Below are positions 8,491-16,584 of a stretch of 21,247 nucleotides of DNA, one piece after another; the stretch's first letter is position 1, and every line of letters starts with the position of its first letter. Source of the DNA: CAYPZL01 sp964415045 (GTDB taxonomy: Bacteria; Planctomycetota; Phycisphaerae; Sedimentisphaerales; Anaerobacaceae). The translations under genes and the position numbers were made by a program. Location of the stretch: contig CAYPZL010000097.1 in assembly GCA_964415045.1 (NCBI GenBank), positions 1-21,247 on the forward strand. The letters run 5' to 3'. A model generated the notes under the pieces. It saw nothing but the letters and a program-made list of their open reading frames with translations, was not told the DNA's origin and did no database searches.

Positions 8491-8541
8491 GGGCAGTCGC
8501 CGATCGATGGTCGGAACCTTGCACCGCGAGAGGCGACTGTT
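8491..8541. repeat. REP-like palindromic repeat, copy 2
   Basis: This is the partner of 6557-6607, in the same orientation. The arms 8494-8501 (CAGTCGCC) and 8532-8539 (GGCGACTG) pair perfectly over 8 bases. The loop keeps the core ATGGTCGG and TTGCAC. An A-T pair of copy 1 (6565/6600) is a G-C pair here (8499/8534), so folding is conserved while sequence changes. It lies between the convergent stops of the hypothetical gene (8458) and the oxidoreductase (8586). Confidence 0.75.
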
Positions 8542-8585
8542 CCCAATTTCCTCTCTCATAGTCGTGGAGCTTGCGAGATGCTGTA

Positions 8586-9914
8586 TCAGATTGTGAAGGG
8601 GACGCGCATGGCGCGGGAGCGCATGCGGTTGGCTTCGGCGTCGTCGACGAACTCGGCCCGGCGCAGGTCGAATCTCAGGTTCCGCTTCAATTGTTCGCAG
8701 ATGTCGGCCGCCAGGCAGATGCACATGGATTGATACATGACTTCAGGGCTCGCCACGGCGGGGCGGCGCGAGCGGATGCAGTCGAAGAAATCCCGCACGT
8801 GGTCCAGGGATCGTTGGGTGCGGGCCGTGTAGTCCGCCAGCACTTTCTTGTATTCGCGCATCAGCGCCGGCGACGAGACATCGGGCGCCGAATAGCCGTC
8901 GGCGGCCCCGGCCCAACCTTCCGAACCGTCGAACCGCTCCCCACAGGCGCCGTGCCAGTATTCGCACGGTTCCCAGACCGAGCCAGCGACCCGGAACAGA
9001 ACCAGTTTTACGCCGTTGGACAGACGCGTCACCATCGTCGCATCGGGCCGGTCGTACTCGAACTCGATGAAGGCCACGTTCGTCATGTCGAGTCCGGCCA
9101 GGGCCTGGGCCACCGTGTGAGCGCCCCACATCGCGACGTCCGTGGCAAAATCATAGAAGTGGTACCACCCTCCACCCTTTACGTAACCGGGGTTGTACGG
9201 TCGCCAGGGACATGGACCGAGCCAGATATCCCAGTCCAGTTCCTCTTTGGGCGGTTCCGGTTCGGCGGGCAACCAGTCGTGATGCCGCCCGTCGCGCCAA
9301 CGACAGTCGGCGTAGACGGTATGAATCGGGCCCAACCGGCCCAAGCGGGCCATCTCGATGGCAAACACGTGATTCGGCTCGCTGAGCCGCTGGGCGCCGG
9401 TTTGATAGATCCGCCGATACCGCCGGGCGGTTTCCACAACCGCGCGGCCCTGCGTCATCGTCAGACACGCCGGCTTTTCGCAATAGACGTCCTTGCCCGC
9501 TCGCATCGCCAGAATCGAAGCCAGCGCGTGCCAGCGGTCGCCGGTGGCGATCAGCACGGCGTCCACGTCCGTCCGCTCGGCCAGGAGCTGACGCATATCA
9601 GCATACACGGCACAGTCTTTGTTGCCGTACTTGCGGTCCACCACGCCCTTGGCCGCTTGCCGTTTGCTTCTGAGGACATCACAGACGGCGACCCACTGCA
9701 CATCGGGTTGGCTTAACATATAGCCCAGATCGTAGGAACCGCGGCCCCCGATGCCGATGCCGCCCATCACGATGCGGTCGCTGGGCGCCACGGTTCCGCC
9801 ACGCCCGAGCGCAGAGGCCGGAATGTAGTGGGGCAGCGCCAACGCACTTGCCGCCATTGCCCCCCGTCTCAGGAATCGACGCCGCGTGAGTGTCATGCTA
9901 TTGTCCTTGCTCAT
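8586..9914 (-). CDS. Gfo/Idh/MocA family oxidoreductase, Tat-exported
   Basis: This 442-residue protein is an NAD(P)-dependent oxidoreductase likely to act on a sugar or sugar derivative. A Tat leader (TRRRFLRRG, residues 10-18, then an Ala-rich stretch) precedes the Rossmann nucleotide site MGGIGIGGRG (50-59). The family motifs follow: ATGDRWHA (123-130) and CEKP (145-148), whose Lys is the usual catalytic residue. The C-terminal half is the beta-sheet substrate domain (DWDIWLGPCPWRPYNP, HFYDFATDVAMWGAHTVAQ), typical of the secreted planctomycete subgroup. Length is normal. ATG 9914 is used, and its first four bases overlap the TGA of a tiny upstream ORF. An internal ATG at 9896, with AAGGA 7 bases before it and giving MTLTRRRFLRR, is a plausible alternative. 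The exact substrate cannot be inferred; the setting points to glycan breakdown. Confidence 0.9.
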   Translation of the reverse strand: MSKDNSMTLTRRRFLRRGAMAASALALPHYIPASALGRGGTVAPSDRIVMGGIGIGGRGSYDLGYMLSQPDVQWVAVCDVLRSKRQAAKGVVDRKYGNKDCAVYADMRQLLAERTDVDAVLIATGDRWHALASILAMRAGKDVYCEKPACLTMTQGRAVVETARRYRRIYQTGAQRLSEPNHVFAIEMARLGRLGPIHTVYADCRWRDGRHHDWLPAEPEPPKEELDWDIWLGPCPWRPYNPGYVKGGGWYHFYDFATDVAMWGAHTVAQALAGLDMTNVAFIEFEYDRPDATMVTRLSNGVKLVLFRVAGSVWEPCEYWHGACGERFDGSEGWAGAADGYSAPDVSSPALMREYKKVLADYTARTQRSLDHVRDFFDCIRSRRPAVASPEVMYQSMCICLAADICEQLKRNLRFDLRRAEFVDDAEANRMRSRAMRVPFTI

Positions 9915-10012
9915 AGGGTCTTTTCCTCATTCTTCGTGCTCACATCCTGCTGATACCAGTCCATCCGTCCGTCGGGCTTCACCAGGAGCATCCGGATCGG
10001 TTTTGCTCTCAT
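9911..10012 (-). CDS. Tiny ORF (33 residues) coupled to the oxidoreductase
   Basis: The ATG at 10012 overlaps the stop of another tiny ORF (TGATG), and its own TGA overlaps the oxidoreductase ATG (ATGA). The peptide begins MRAKPIRMLLVKPDGRM and ends in a charged tail; it looks coding rather than random. It could be a small coupled leader protein. It could also be the C-terminal end of a decayed larger gene whose preceding part is the adjacent ORF in another frame, joined by a frameshift near 10012. I do not recognise a family. Confidence 0.35.
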   Translation of the reverse strand: MRAKPIRMLLVKPDGRMDWYQQDVSTKNEEKTL

Positions 10013-10116
10013 CACCACGCCAGGCTCTTATCCTCGACAGCCTGTCCAGGAAACCAGGAACCGTTAGTATAGTCCGAAGGGCCAGCGAAATCGACCACTT
10101 TCTGCGGCCCCTGCAT
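10012..10116 (-). CDS. Tiny ORF (34 residues) upstream of the coupled ORF
   Basis: The peptide starts MQGPQKVVDFAGPSDYTNG and ends EDKSLAW, closed by tandem TGA stops. Aromatic and polar residues are spread as in a folded protein, and most third codon positions are G, C or T. The frame continues open upstream as far as about 10154 without a good start. No Shine-Dalgarno is evident before ATG 10116. Together with the next ORF it is best read as either a coupled small-ORF pair or the scar of a frameshifted, N-terminally deleted gene. Confidence 0.3.
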   Translation of the reverse strand: MQGPQKVVDFAGPSDYTNGSWFPGQAVEDKSLAW

Positions 10117-10374
10117 GGGGTGATATGATCGCGGTCGCCAGCAACCTTTCTTCGCACTTCATCATTTTCTCCGTGATCTGTTCTTGCCGCGACCTCTTCA
10201 CGCCAGGATGCCGGCACCCGCTCGCGGCGTTATCCTTCCAGTGGCCCTGTGACCGGGACCCGAGTTCGCCACGGTACGGTTTCAGAGGATCGCAAGCGAT
10301 CGCCAGGCGACCGATTCGATGCGGGCGATGCGCCCTGCAGCAATTTCTTCGGTTCAATCGTTATGGTTCCACAG
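10117..10374. other. Divergent intergenic region, nothing definite
   Basis: This stretch between the tiny ORFs and the GH38 promoter carries only short overlapping ORFs on both strands without ribosome sites or family resemblance. Regulatory sequences for the leftward oxidoreductase unit should lie here, but I cannot single one out. Confidence 0.35.
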
Positions 10375-10380
10375 TATAAT
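10375..10380 (+). promoter_or_regulatory. Consensus -10 TATAAT upstream of the GH38 gene
   Basis: A perfect TATAAT lies 52 bases before the ATG at 10433. The -35 candidate 16 bases upstream (TTCAAT, 10353-10358) is poor. It could give a leader of about 45 bases. Confidence 0.4.
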
Positions 10381-10388
10381 TGTCCCTG

Positions 10389-10417
10389 TTGGTACAGGTA
10401 CGGTCTTTTGTTATGAT
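10389..10417 (+). promoter_or_regulatory. Possible sigma-70 promoter for the GH38 operon
   Basis: TTGGTA (10389-10394) and TATGAT (10412-10417) are separated by exactly 17 bases. The predicted start would be near 10424, leaving a very short leader before ATG 10433. It overlaps the region downstream of the TATAAT at 10375, so the two are tandem or alternative promoters. Confidence 0.4.
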
Positions 10418-10432
10418 CGGCAGGATTGCGAA

Positions 10433-13174
10433 ATGCAAAAGCAGCATACGATTGTCCTTTCCCTGGCATTGTCGTTGTCACTTGTGTCGCCGAACATGGC
10501 CCGCGACCACAACTCCAGGCAGACCGGCGACCGCGAACGCTCGGGCGAACGGATGCATTTCGTCATCGTTTCCAAGACCCATTTTGACATTGGGTACTCT
10601 GCTTTGGCTCGGGACGTGGAGCATGAATATCGCACGACCATGATCGACCGTGCACTGGCCACCATCGAGGCGCACGGCGCGCGGGCCGAGGGCGTTCCCG
10701 GCTACGTGTGGACGGTTCCGGGCTGGCCCATGCGAACGATTCTGTGGGAAGGCCAGCATCCTGAACGCAAGAAGCGTGTGGAAGCGGCGCTGAGGCGGGG
10801 CAATCTCGTGCTCCATGCCTTGCCCTTTACGCTGCATACCGCCACCGGAGACGTCGAGACGCTGGTGCGCGGTTTCACACATGCTGACTGGGTGGCCAGG
10901 GAGTATGGCCTTGATTTTCCTATCTCGGCAAAGATGACCGATGTGCCGGGACATGACTGGATCATCCCCACGTTGCTGGCGCACGCAGGCGTGAAGTTCT
11001 TCCACTTCGGCTCCAACCCGACCAACGTACAGGTGGAGATGCCGCGGATCTTCTGGTGGGAAGGCCCTGACGGCTCGCGCGTGCTGACGATGTATTCCAG
11101 TGGCTACGACTCCGGTTTGCTGCCGCCGGCGGACTGGCCGCACAAGACCTGGCTTGCCATGGTGATGTCCGGCGACAACCAGGGGCCCCACACGGCAGAG
11201 CAGGTGGCTCAGTGGGTCAGACGGATTCGCGCCGGATTTCCCGACGCCGAGATCACCATGGGCAGCATGGATGACTTTGCCGAGTTCTTTCTGGCCGAAG
11301 ATCCGGAACTGCCCGTGGTGCGCGGCACGATTTCGGATAGTTGGATTCACGGCCCGATGTCTTCGCCCCGGGCCGCCTCTGAATTGATGAGCATCCGGCC
11401 CAAATTGCGAGCGATGGAGGCCCTGCGTACTCACAACATTCTCCGGGGCATCAAGTTTATCCACACCCCGGATGTCATTGCCGAGGCCTATGCCAATTCT
11501 TTGCGTTGGAGCGAGCACACCTGGGGCTTGGCCAACCAGCACTTTGTGCCCAGCCAATACGGCGCCGATTTCTATGCGAATTACGCCGCCGGACTGACTC
11601 CCAACTACCGACACATGGAGGCATCGTGGAAGGAACACGACCAGTTCGCGCTGCGTATCCGGGATCGCGTGATTCCCACACTCTACGACGACCTGAATAC
11701 GTTGGCTGAAAATGTCAGCGTCAACGGTCTGCGCCTGGTGGTGTACAACCCACTGCCTTGGGCGCGGGACGGTGTCGTGGAGTTCGCTTTCCCATTTATG
11801 GGCAGCGTCAAGGGGCACAATGCTGTCAGGGACGTGGAAACCGGCGACGTTTTGCCGCTGCAAACATGGGGCGCCGACTCACATCGTAATGGGCAGTTCG
11901 TTGCCAGGGCCGTTCCTCCCATGGGCTACAAAACGTTTGTTTTCGCTGCCCGGGAGAAGCTGCCCGAGAGCGACATCGCCGTCGATGCCGCCAGTAACAC
12001 CATGGAAAACGCCTTCTTCAAGGTCGTATTGGACCCGCGTCGTGGTTGCATCGCGAGCATCACCAACAAGAGGACGGGGCGCGAGATGGTTGATCCGTCC
12101 GCCCCGCATGGGTTCGGCCATTACCTGTACCAGCAGTTCAGCCGCCAGGAATGCGACGCCTATGTCAATAAGTACATCTTGCCTCGCTATCACGGCTCGC
12201 ATCGTAGAATCACCGGCAAGCACCACTACGTACCTAAGTCCGCCAAACATGTGGACTTCTCGCCCGGTGAGATGAAGCTGGAAGTCGAGCCGCATGGTTA
12301 TGCTGTCGTCGCCAGGCTGGTTCCCGGCATGCCCGCGAATCGACCCGTTCACACCGCTTCTCTGTCGGTGACACTCTACGATGATCTGCCATGCGTGGAT
12401 CTACAGCTACACGTCATCAACCACCCGGCCACGGAAAACCCCGAAGCCGCGTGGTTGTGCTTGCCGTTGAAGGTTGAGCGGCCCAGCTTTCGCCTCAAAG
12501 GGCCCGGCTCGATTTTCGACCCGGCCGGAGACGTGCTCAAAGGCAGCAACTTCGCCTATTTCTGGACACAAGGTGGTCTTGCGGTGCTCGATGATACGGG
12601 ACGGGGCATCGGCGTGGCCTTGCCGGATTGTCCGGCCGTGAGCTTGGGTACCCCCGGCATCTACCGCTATGAGGATCAATGGGACCAGCCGAATTCGCAT
12701 GTCTATGTCAACCTGTTCAACAACAAGTGGAACACCAACTTCCGATCGTTCTGGCAGGGGAACCTCACTGTGCGCGTCCGCCTTTGGGCCATCGACCGCT
12801 ACGTACCGGAGAGGGATCTTACCACTCCCCTGACGGAGATGCTTACGCCCCTGCTCACAGGTATGTGCAACTACGGCCGGGGCAGCTTGCCCGTGACTGC
12901 GCGGGGCTTGAGCGTCTCCCGTAAGGGCGTGCTGCTGACCGCCTTTGGCCCGAATCCCGATGGCCAGGGTACGCTCCTGCGTGTGTGGGAAGACGCCGGG
13001 CAGTCTGGCCCGTTGACGATCACGTTGCCCGAGCAGATGCCGCCCGGTGACGCCCAGCCCGTCGACCTTCGCGGCCGCCCTCTGGGGCAGCCTCTGCGCG
13101 TGGTGGATGACAAACTCACGTTCGAGCTCGGCGCCTTCGAGCCGGCGTCTTTTCTGGTGCAAGCCATGCCATAA
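10433..13174 (+). CDS. Secreted GH38-like glycosidase (alpha-mannosidase type)
   Basis: This 913-residue protein has a signal peptide (MQKQHTIVLSLALSLSLVSP). The GH38-type (beta/alpha)7 catalytic part follows: KTHFDIGY with His50 and Asp52, equivalent to the HxD zinc ligands; MTDVPGHD at 168-175, where Asp170 sits where the nucleophile is expected; and SEHTWG at 360-365, carrying a further active-site His. The remaining two-thirds is beta-rich (VVYNPLPWARDGVVEF, MENAFFKVVLDPRRGCIASI), as in the C-terminal sandwich domains of GH38. It also resembles the related DUF5054 group, so alpha-mannoside specificity is probable but not proven. ATG 10433 is chosen over the longer frame from 10319: it gives a clean signal peptide and has AGGA 7 bases upstream. 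The DUF6067-like gene follows after 50 bp in the same operon. It is divergent from the oxidoreductase. Confidence 0.82.
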   Translation: MQKQHTIVLSLALSLSLVSPNMARDHNSRQTGDRERSGERMHFVIVSKTHFDIGYSALARDVEHEYRTTMIDRALATIEAHGARAEGVPGYVWTVPGWPMRTILWEGQHPERKKRVEAALRRGNLVLHALPFTLHTATGDVETLVRGFTHADWVAREYGLDFPISAKMTDVPGHDWIIPTLLAHAGVKFFHFGSNPTNVQVEMPRIFWWEGPDGSRVLTMYSSGYDSGLLPPADWPHKTWLAMVMSGDNQGPHTAEQVAQWVRRIRAGFPDAEITMGSMDDFAEFFLAEDPELPVVRGTISDSWIHGPMSSPRAASELMSIRPKLRAMEALRTHNILRGIKFIHTPDVIAEAYANSLRWSEHTWGLANQHFVPSQYGADFYANYAAGLTPNYRHMEASWKEHDQFALRIRDRVIPTLYDDLNTLAENVSVNGLRLVVYNPLPWARDGVVEFAFPFMGSVKGHNAVRDVETGDVLPLQTWGADSHRNGQFVARAVPPMGYKTFVFAAREKLPESDIAVDAASNTMENAFFKVVLDPRRGCIASITNKRTGREMVDPSAPHGFGHYLYQQFSRQECDAYVNKYILPRYHGSHRRITGKHHYVPKSAKHVDFSPGEMKLEVEPHGYAVVARLVPGMPANRPVHTASLSVTLYDDLPCVDLQLHVINHPATENPEAAWLCLPLKVERPSFRLKGPGSIFDPAGDVLKGSNFAYFWTQGGLAVLDDTGRGIGVALPDCPAVSLGTPGIYRYEDQWDQPNSHVYVNLFNNKWNTNFRSFWQGNLTVRVRLWAIDRYVPERDLTTPLTEMLTPLLTGMCNYGRGSLPVTARGLSVSRKGVLLTAFGPNPDGQGTLLRVWEDAGQSGPLTITLPEQMPPGDAQPVDLRGRPLGQPLRVVDDKLTFELGAFEPASFLVQAMP

Positions 13175-13224
13175 CGCCAGATGGCCAGGCATCTGCGTAC
13201 AAATGTGATTGTCGAGGATTGAGG

Positions 13225-16200
13225 ATGAAACTCGCACCGTCTACGAATGTCGCTTGGGTATCAATCACGTTGTCCATCACTCTTGGCTGCGCATTCTCTG
13301 CGGCCGAGCCCCCAGCGGAATTCGGTGCTGATTCGCCGATGGATATCACAGTGTCGCAAGCGGCCGCTACCGAACTGCTCGTCGAAAATGAAAGAGCTGA
13401 GAAACTCAAAGACACGGGCCGCTCGTCACAGCACGTGCTCAACGGGACCCAAGGCGCAGGCGATCCTGTGGATCGGCTCTCCTACGGCGTCGGCTCCTGG
13501 GATGCGAATTCGCTGGGCAATCATCGCGTGGTGATTGATGTTTCAACGGGGACTTCCGTCGTGGCGGTTCACATTCCATGGCGCAGACGCGACCACGACC
13601 CGCGTGACAAAGGAACCATTCTCATCGATGCAAAAACCGGACGGCGTATAGACAATGTGTACGCTATCGAGATCAACAGGGAATTCGGAGATTTCGTCTT
13701 TGAGCCGATCACAGTCCCCGGGACCTGCTACATGTATTACATGCCTTACGAGATGACGGGCCGAAACTACCCGCAGACCAGCTACATGAAGTCCGAACAA
13801 ACCGCCGATGAACAATGGCTCCGGAGCCTCGGATACCGTAACGGCAAACTGTCGAAGGAGAACTGGTCCATTTTGCCCCGAGCGAAAGTCGTGGAGATGC
13901 AGTCCATCGATGAATTCAACAGCTTCTATCCGATGGAGGTGATTGCCACGGCGGCGGAAGTCCGCAGCCTGCAATCGAACGCTCCCAATGCGTCATACCT
14001 GCTGTTCCCCGAAGACAGGGAACATCCCATTCGAATGACGGAGGACCTTCCCCTGAGGTGGATCGAAGCGGGTCCGCGGGAAAGGTTTCACGCGGACGCA
14101 CTGAGAGGGGAATTCTACGCCTTTCAGGTCGGGCTCTATGCTTTCGGCAAGGCCATCAGGGATATTGACATCGGATTCGGCGATTTGCAGGGCCCCAATG
14201 GTTTTGTGATTCACGCATCCGCCTGGTGTTGTTTCAACGTCGGGGGCGTGGATTGGCGGGGCAGGGAGTTTGAGAGGACCTGTCCGGTTGAAAAAGGCAA
14301 AGTCCGCGCATTGTGGTTCGGTATCGACATTCCCAAGGATGCGCCGGCCGGCCGGTACAGGGGCAGGATAACGATTGCACCCCGGGACGCTGAATCAACC
14401 CCGGTCCAAGTCGATCTTGACGTCAAGGACCGGGTGTTGGCCGATGCCGGTGACAGTGAGCCGTGGCGTCACTCACGACTGCGATGGCTCGACTCGAGGA
14501 TTGCACTGGATGATGAGCCGGTCGAGCCGTTCGTCCCTCTCACTGTCCACGGTAATACCATACGCTGTCTCGGCAGAAGCGTGACGCTCGCAAAGACGGG
14601 ATTGCCCGAGACCATTCAGAGTACATTCGCCCCGGAGGTTACCCACATTGCGGATCGCCCCCGGGACATCTTGTCGGGCCCCGTGCGAATCGTAGTCGAA
14701 ACCGGAAGCGGTGAGTCGGTTCGCTGGGACATTCGAGGGCTGAAGATCGTCAGCACGACGGCCGGGGCGGTGAGCTGGCAGTCGCAAGGTGATGCAGGGA
14801 TTCTGAGCCTGAATTGCCACGGACGGATGGAATTCGATGGATTCGTCGGCTATGCGATCACGTTGCGCGCTTTGCAGCCAACGCGCGTCAAGGACATCCG
14901 CCTGGAAATCCCCGTGGCCAGGGACGTCGCCAGGTACATCATGGGCATGGGACTCAAAGGCGGCCTGCGCGTCGGCGAACACCGCTGGAAATGGGATCAA
15001 AAGAAGAACCAGGATTCGGTATGGGTGGGCGATACGAATGCCGGCCTGCAGTGTGCCCTGAGGGCTGAGAACTACTCGCGGCCCTTGAACACGAACTTCT
15101 ATCTCCTCAAGCCGCTCAACATGCCGCCTTCCTGGCACAACCAGGGAAAAGGCGGCTGCGACATCAAAGAGACGGATGAGAACACGGTCCTGATCAGCGC
15201 CTATAGTGGCCCGCGCACCATCCAGGCGGACGAGAAGCTTCGTTTCGACTTCAACCTGCTCCTGACTCCCTTCAAGACGCTTGACGTCAAAGGGCAATGG
15301 GCAACACGGTTCTACCACGGCTACAGGCCAATCGAAGAAATAGCCGCAACGGGCGCCAATACGATAAACAACCACCACGCGAACGAGGCCAATCCGTACA
15401 TCAATTACCCTTTCATCCATACCCGGCAGATGAAGGAGTACGTTGACGCCGCCCATGAGAAGAACATGAAAGTGAAGATCTATTACACCGTGCGAGAGCT
15501 CTCCAACCGGTGTCCCGAGTTATTCGCCCTGCGCAGCCTCGACGACGAAATTCTCGCATCGGGCCCGGGCGGCGGATATTCCTGGTTGCAGGAGCACCTC
15601 GAATCGGACTACATTGCCGGATGGTTTGTGTCGAGATTCAAGGACGCCGCGCTGATCAACAGCGGGGTCTCCCGCTGGCACAACTATTACCTGGAGGGGC
15701 TCAACTGGCTCGTTGAGAACATCAGGATCGACGGCCTGTACATCGATGACGTTGCGTTTGATCGCACCGTAATGAAGCGTGTCAGAAAAATACTCGATCG
15801 GGGCCGGCCCGGCGCATTGATCGATCTGCACTCGGCGAATCAGTACAACGTCAGAGACGGGTTTGTAAACAGCGCCAACCTTTACCTCGAACACTTTCCA
15901 TACATAAACCGTCTCTGGTTCGGCGAGTACTTTGACTACAACAGCCCGCCCGACTTCTGGCTTGTGGAAGTGTCGGGAATCTGTTTTGGTTTAATGGGCG
16001 AGATGCTCCAGGACGGCGGCAATCCCTGGCGAGGCATGGTATACGGCATGACGGCTCGTCTGCCCTGGTCGGGCAATCCCTCCAGTATGTGGAAGTTCTG
16101 GGACGAATTCGGGATAGCCGATGCACAGATGGTCGGTTACTGGGCCCCCTCATGCCCCGTGCGCTCGAAGCACAAGAACGTACGGGCCACCGTCTACCGG

Positions 16201-16446
16201 AAGAAAGACAAGGTTTTGATATCCATTGCGAGTTGGGAGCCGGAGCCCGTTCAGTGCCGGCTGAGAATCGACTGGAGTGCATTGGGCATGAACGGAAAAG
16301 GGGCAAAGCTCACCGCTCCCTGCATAGAAGGTTTTCAAGACGCCGCCGTGTTCTTCCCTGAAGATGAGATACCAATACCGGCGGGCAAAGGGTGGCTTCT
16401 CATCCTTGATGGACAGGTGCCGTCCCAGCCCGTAGCGCGCCCGTAA
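13225..16446 (+). CDS. Large secreted glycoside hydrolase-like protein (DUF6067/GH123-like)
   Basis: This 1073-residue protein has a signal peptide (MKLAPSTNVAWVSITLSITLGCAFSAAE). The N-terminal beta domain (to about residue 160) contains LSYGVGSWDANSLGNHRVVIDV, a carbohydrate-binding or NPCBM-like sandwich. A middle region (270-420) has the paired beta domains that precede GH123/DUF4091-type barrels (EFYAFQVGLYA, WFGIDIPKDAPAGRYRGRI). The C-terminal part from about 680 reads as a TIM barrel: GANTINNHHANEANPYINYP, MKVKIYYTVRELS, and IRIDGLYIDDVAFDR at about 835-845. In that last segment the acidic pair is the likely catalytic or metal centre. A final beta domain closes the protein. These features match DUF6067-type proteins of planctomycetes and Bacteroidetes, presumed glycosidases of unknown substrate. 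ATG 13225 has GAGGA 6 bases upstream; TTG 13219 is less likely. It is co-transcribed with the GH38-like gene. Confidence 0.75.
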   Translation: MKLAPSTNVAWVSITLSITLGCAFSAAEPPAEFGADSPMDITVSQAAATELLVENERAEKLKDTGRSSQHVLNGTQGAGDPVDRLSYGVGSWDANSLGNHRVVIDVSTGTSVVAVHIPWRRRDHDPRDKGTILIDAKTGRRIDNVYAIEINREFGDFVFEPITVPGTCYMYYMPYEMTGRNYPQTSYMKSEQTADEQWLRSLGYRNGKLSKENWSILPRAKVVEMQSIDEFNSFYPMEVIATAAEVRSLQSNAPNASYLLFPEDREHPIRMTEDLPLRWIEAGPRERFHADALRGEFYAFQVGLYAFGKAIRDIDIGFGDLQGPNGFVIHASAWCCFNVGGVDWRGREFERTCPVEKGKVRALWFGIDIPKDAPAGRYRGRITIAPRDAESTPVQVDLDVKDRVLADAGDSEPWRHSRLRWLDSRIALDDEPVEPFVPLTVHGNTIRCLGRSVTLAKTGLPETIQSTFAPEVTHIADRPRDILSGPVRIVVETGSGESVRWDIRGLKIVSTTAGAVSWQSQGDAGILSLNCHGRMEFDGFVGYAITLRALQPTRVKDIRLEIPVARDVARYIMGMGLKGGLRVGEHRWKWDQKKNQDSVWVGDTNAGLQCALRAENYSRPLNTNFYLLKPLNMPPSWHNQGKGGCDIKETDENTVLISAYSGPRTIQADEKLRFDFNLLLTPFKTLDVKGQWATRFYHGYRPIEEIAATGANTINNHHANEANPYINYPFIHTRQMKEYVDAAHEKNMKVKIYYTVRELSNRCPELFALRSLDDEILASGPGGGYSWLQEHLESDYIAGWFVSRFKDAALINSGVSRWHNYYLEGLNWLVENIRIDGLYIDDVAFDRTVMKRVRKILDRGRPGALIDLHSANQYNVRDGFVNSANLYLEHFPYINRLWFGEYFDYNSPPDFWLVEVSGICFGLMGEMLQDGGNPWRGMVYGMTARLPWSGNPSSMWKFWDEFGIADAQMVGYWAPSCPVRSKHKNVRATVYRKKDKVLISIASWEPEPVQCRLRIDWSALGMNGKGAKLTAPCIEGFQDAAVFFPEDEIPIPAGKGWLLILDGQVPSQPVARP

Positions 16447-16584
16447 CCGGTAATGTAGACAATTATTCGCACGTTTTCCTGTAGTTTTCTCTCTCGTCGA
16501 TGGGTTGAGGTCAACCTTCTGTTCTCTGGTCCCCCATAGGCGGATCTGCCGAGCTCTTTCCGGTTCTCTTTCGCATACTCAGTG

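Noticed and set aside
16503..16518. Hairpin GGTTG-AGGT-CAACC as a terminator
   Set aside because: The stem is only 5 bases and is followed by a mixed tract, not a run of T; too weak to call.
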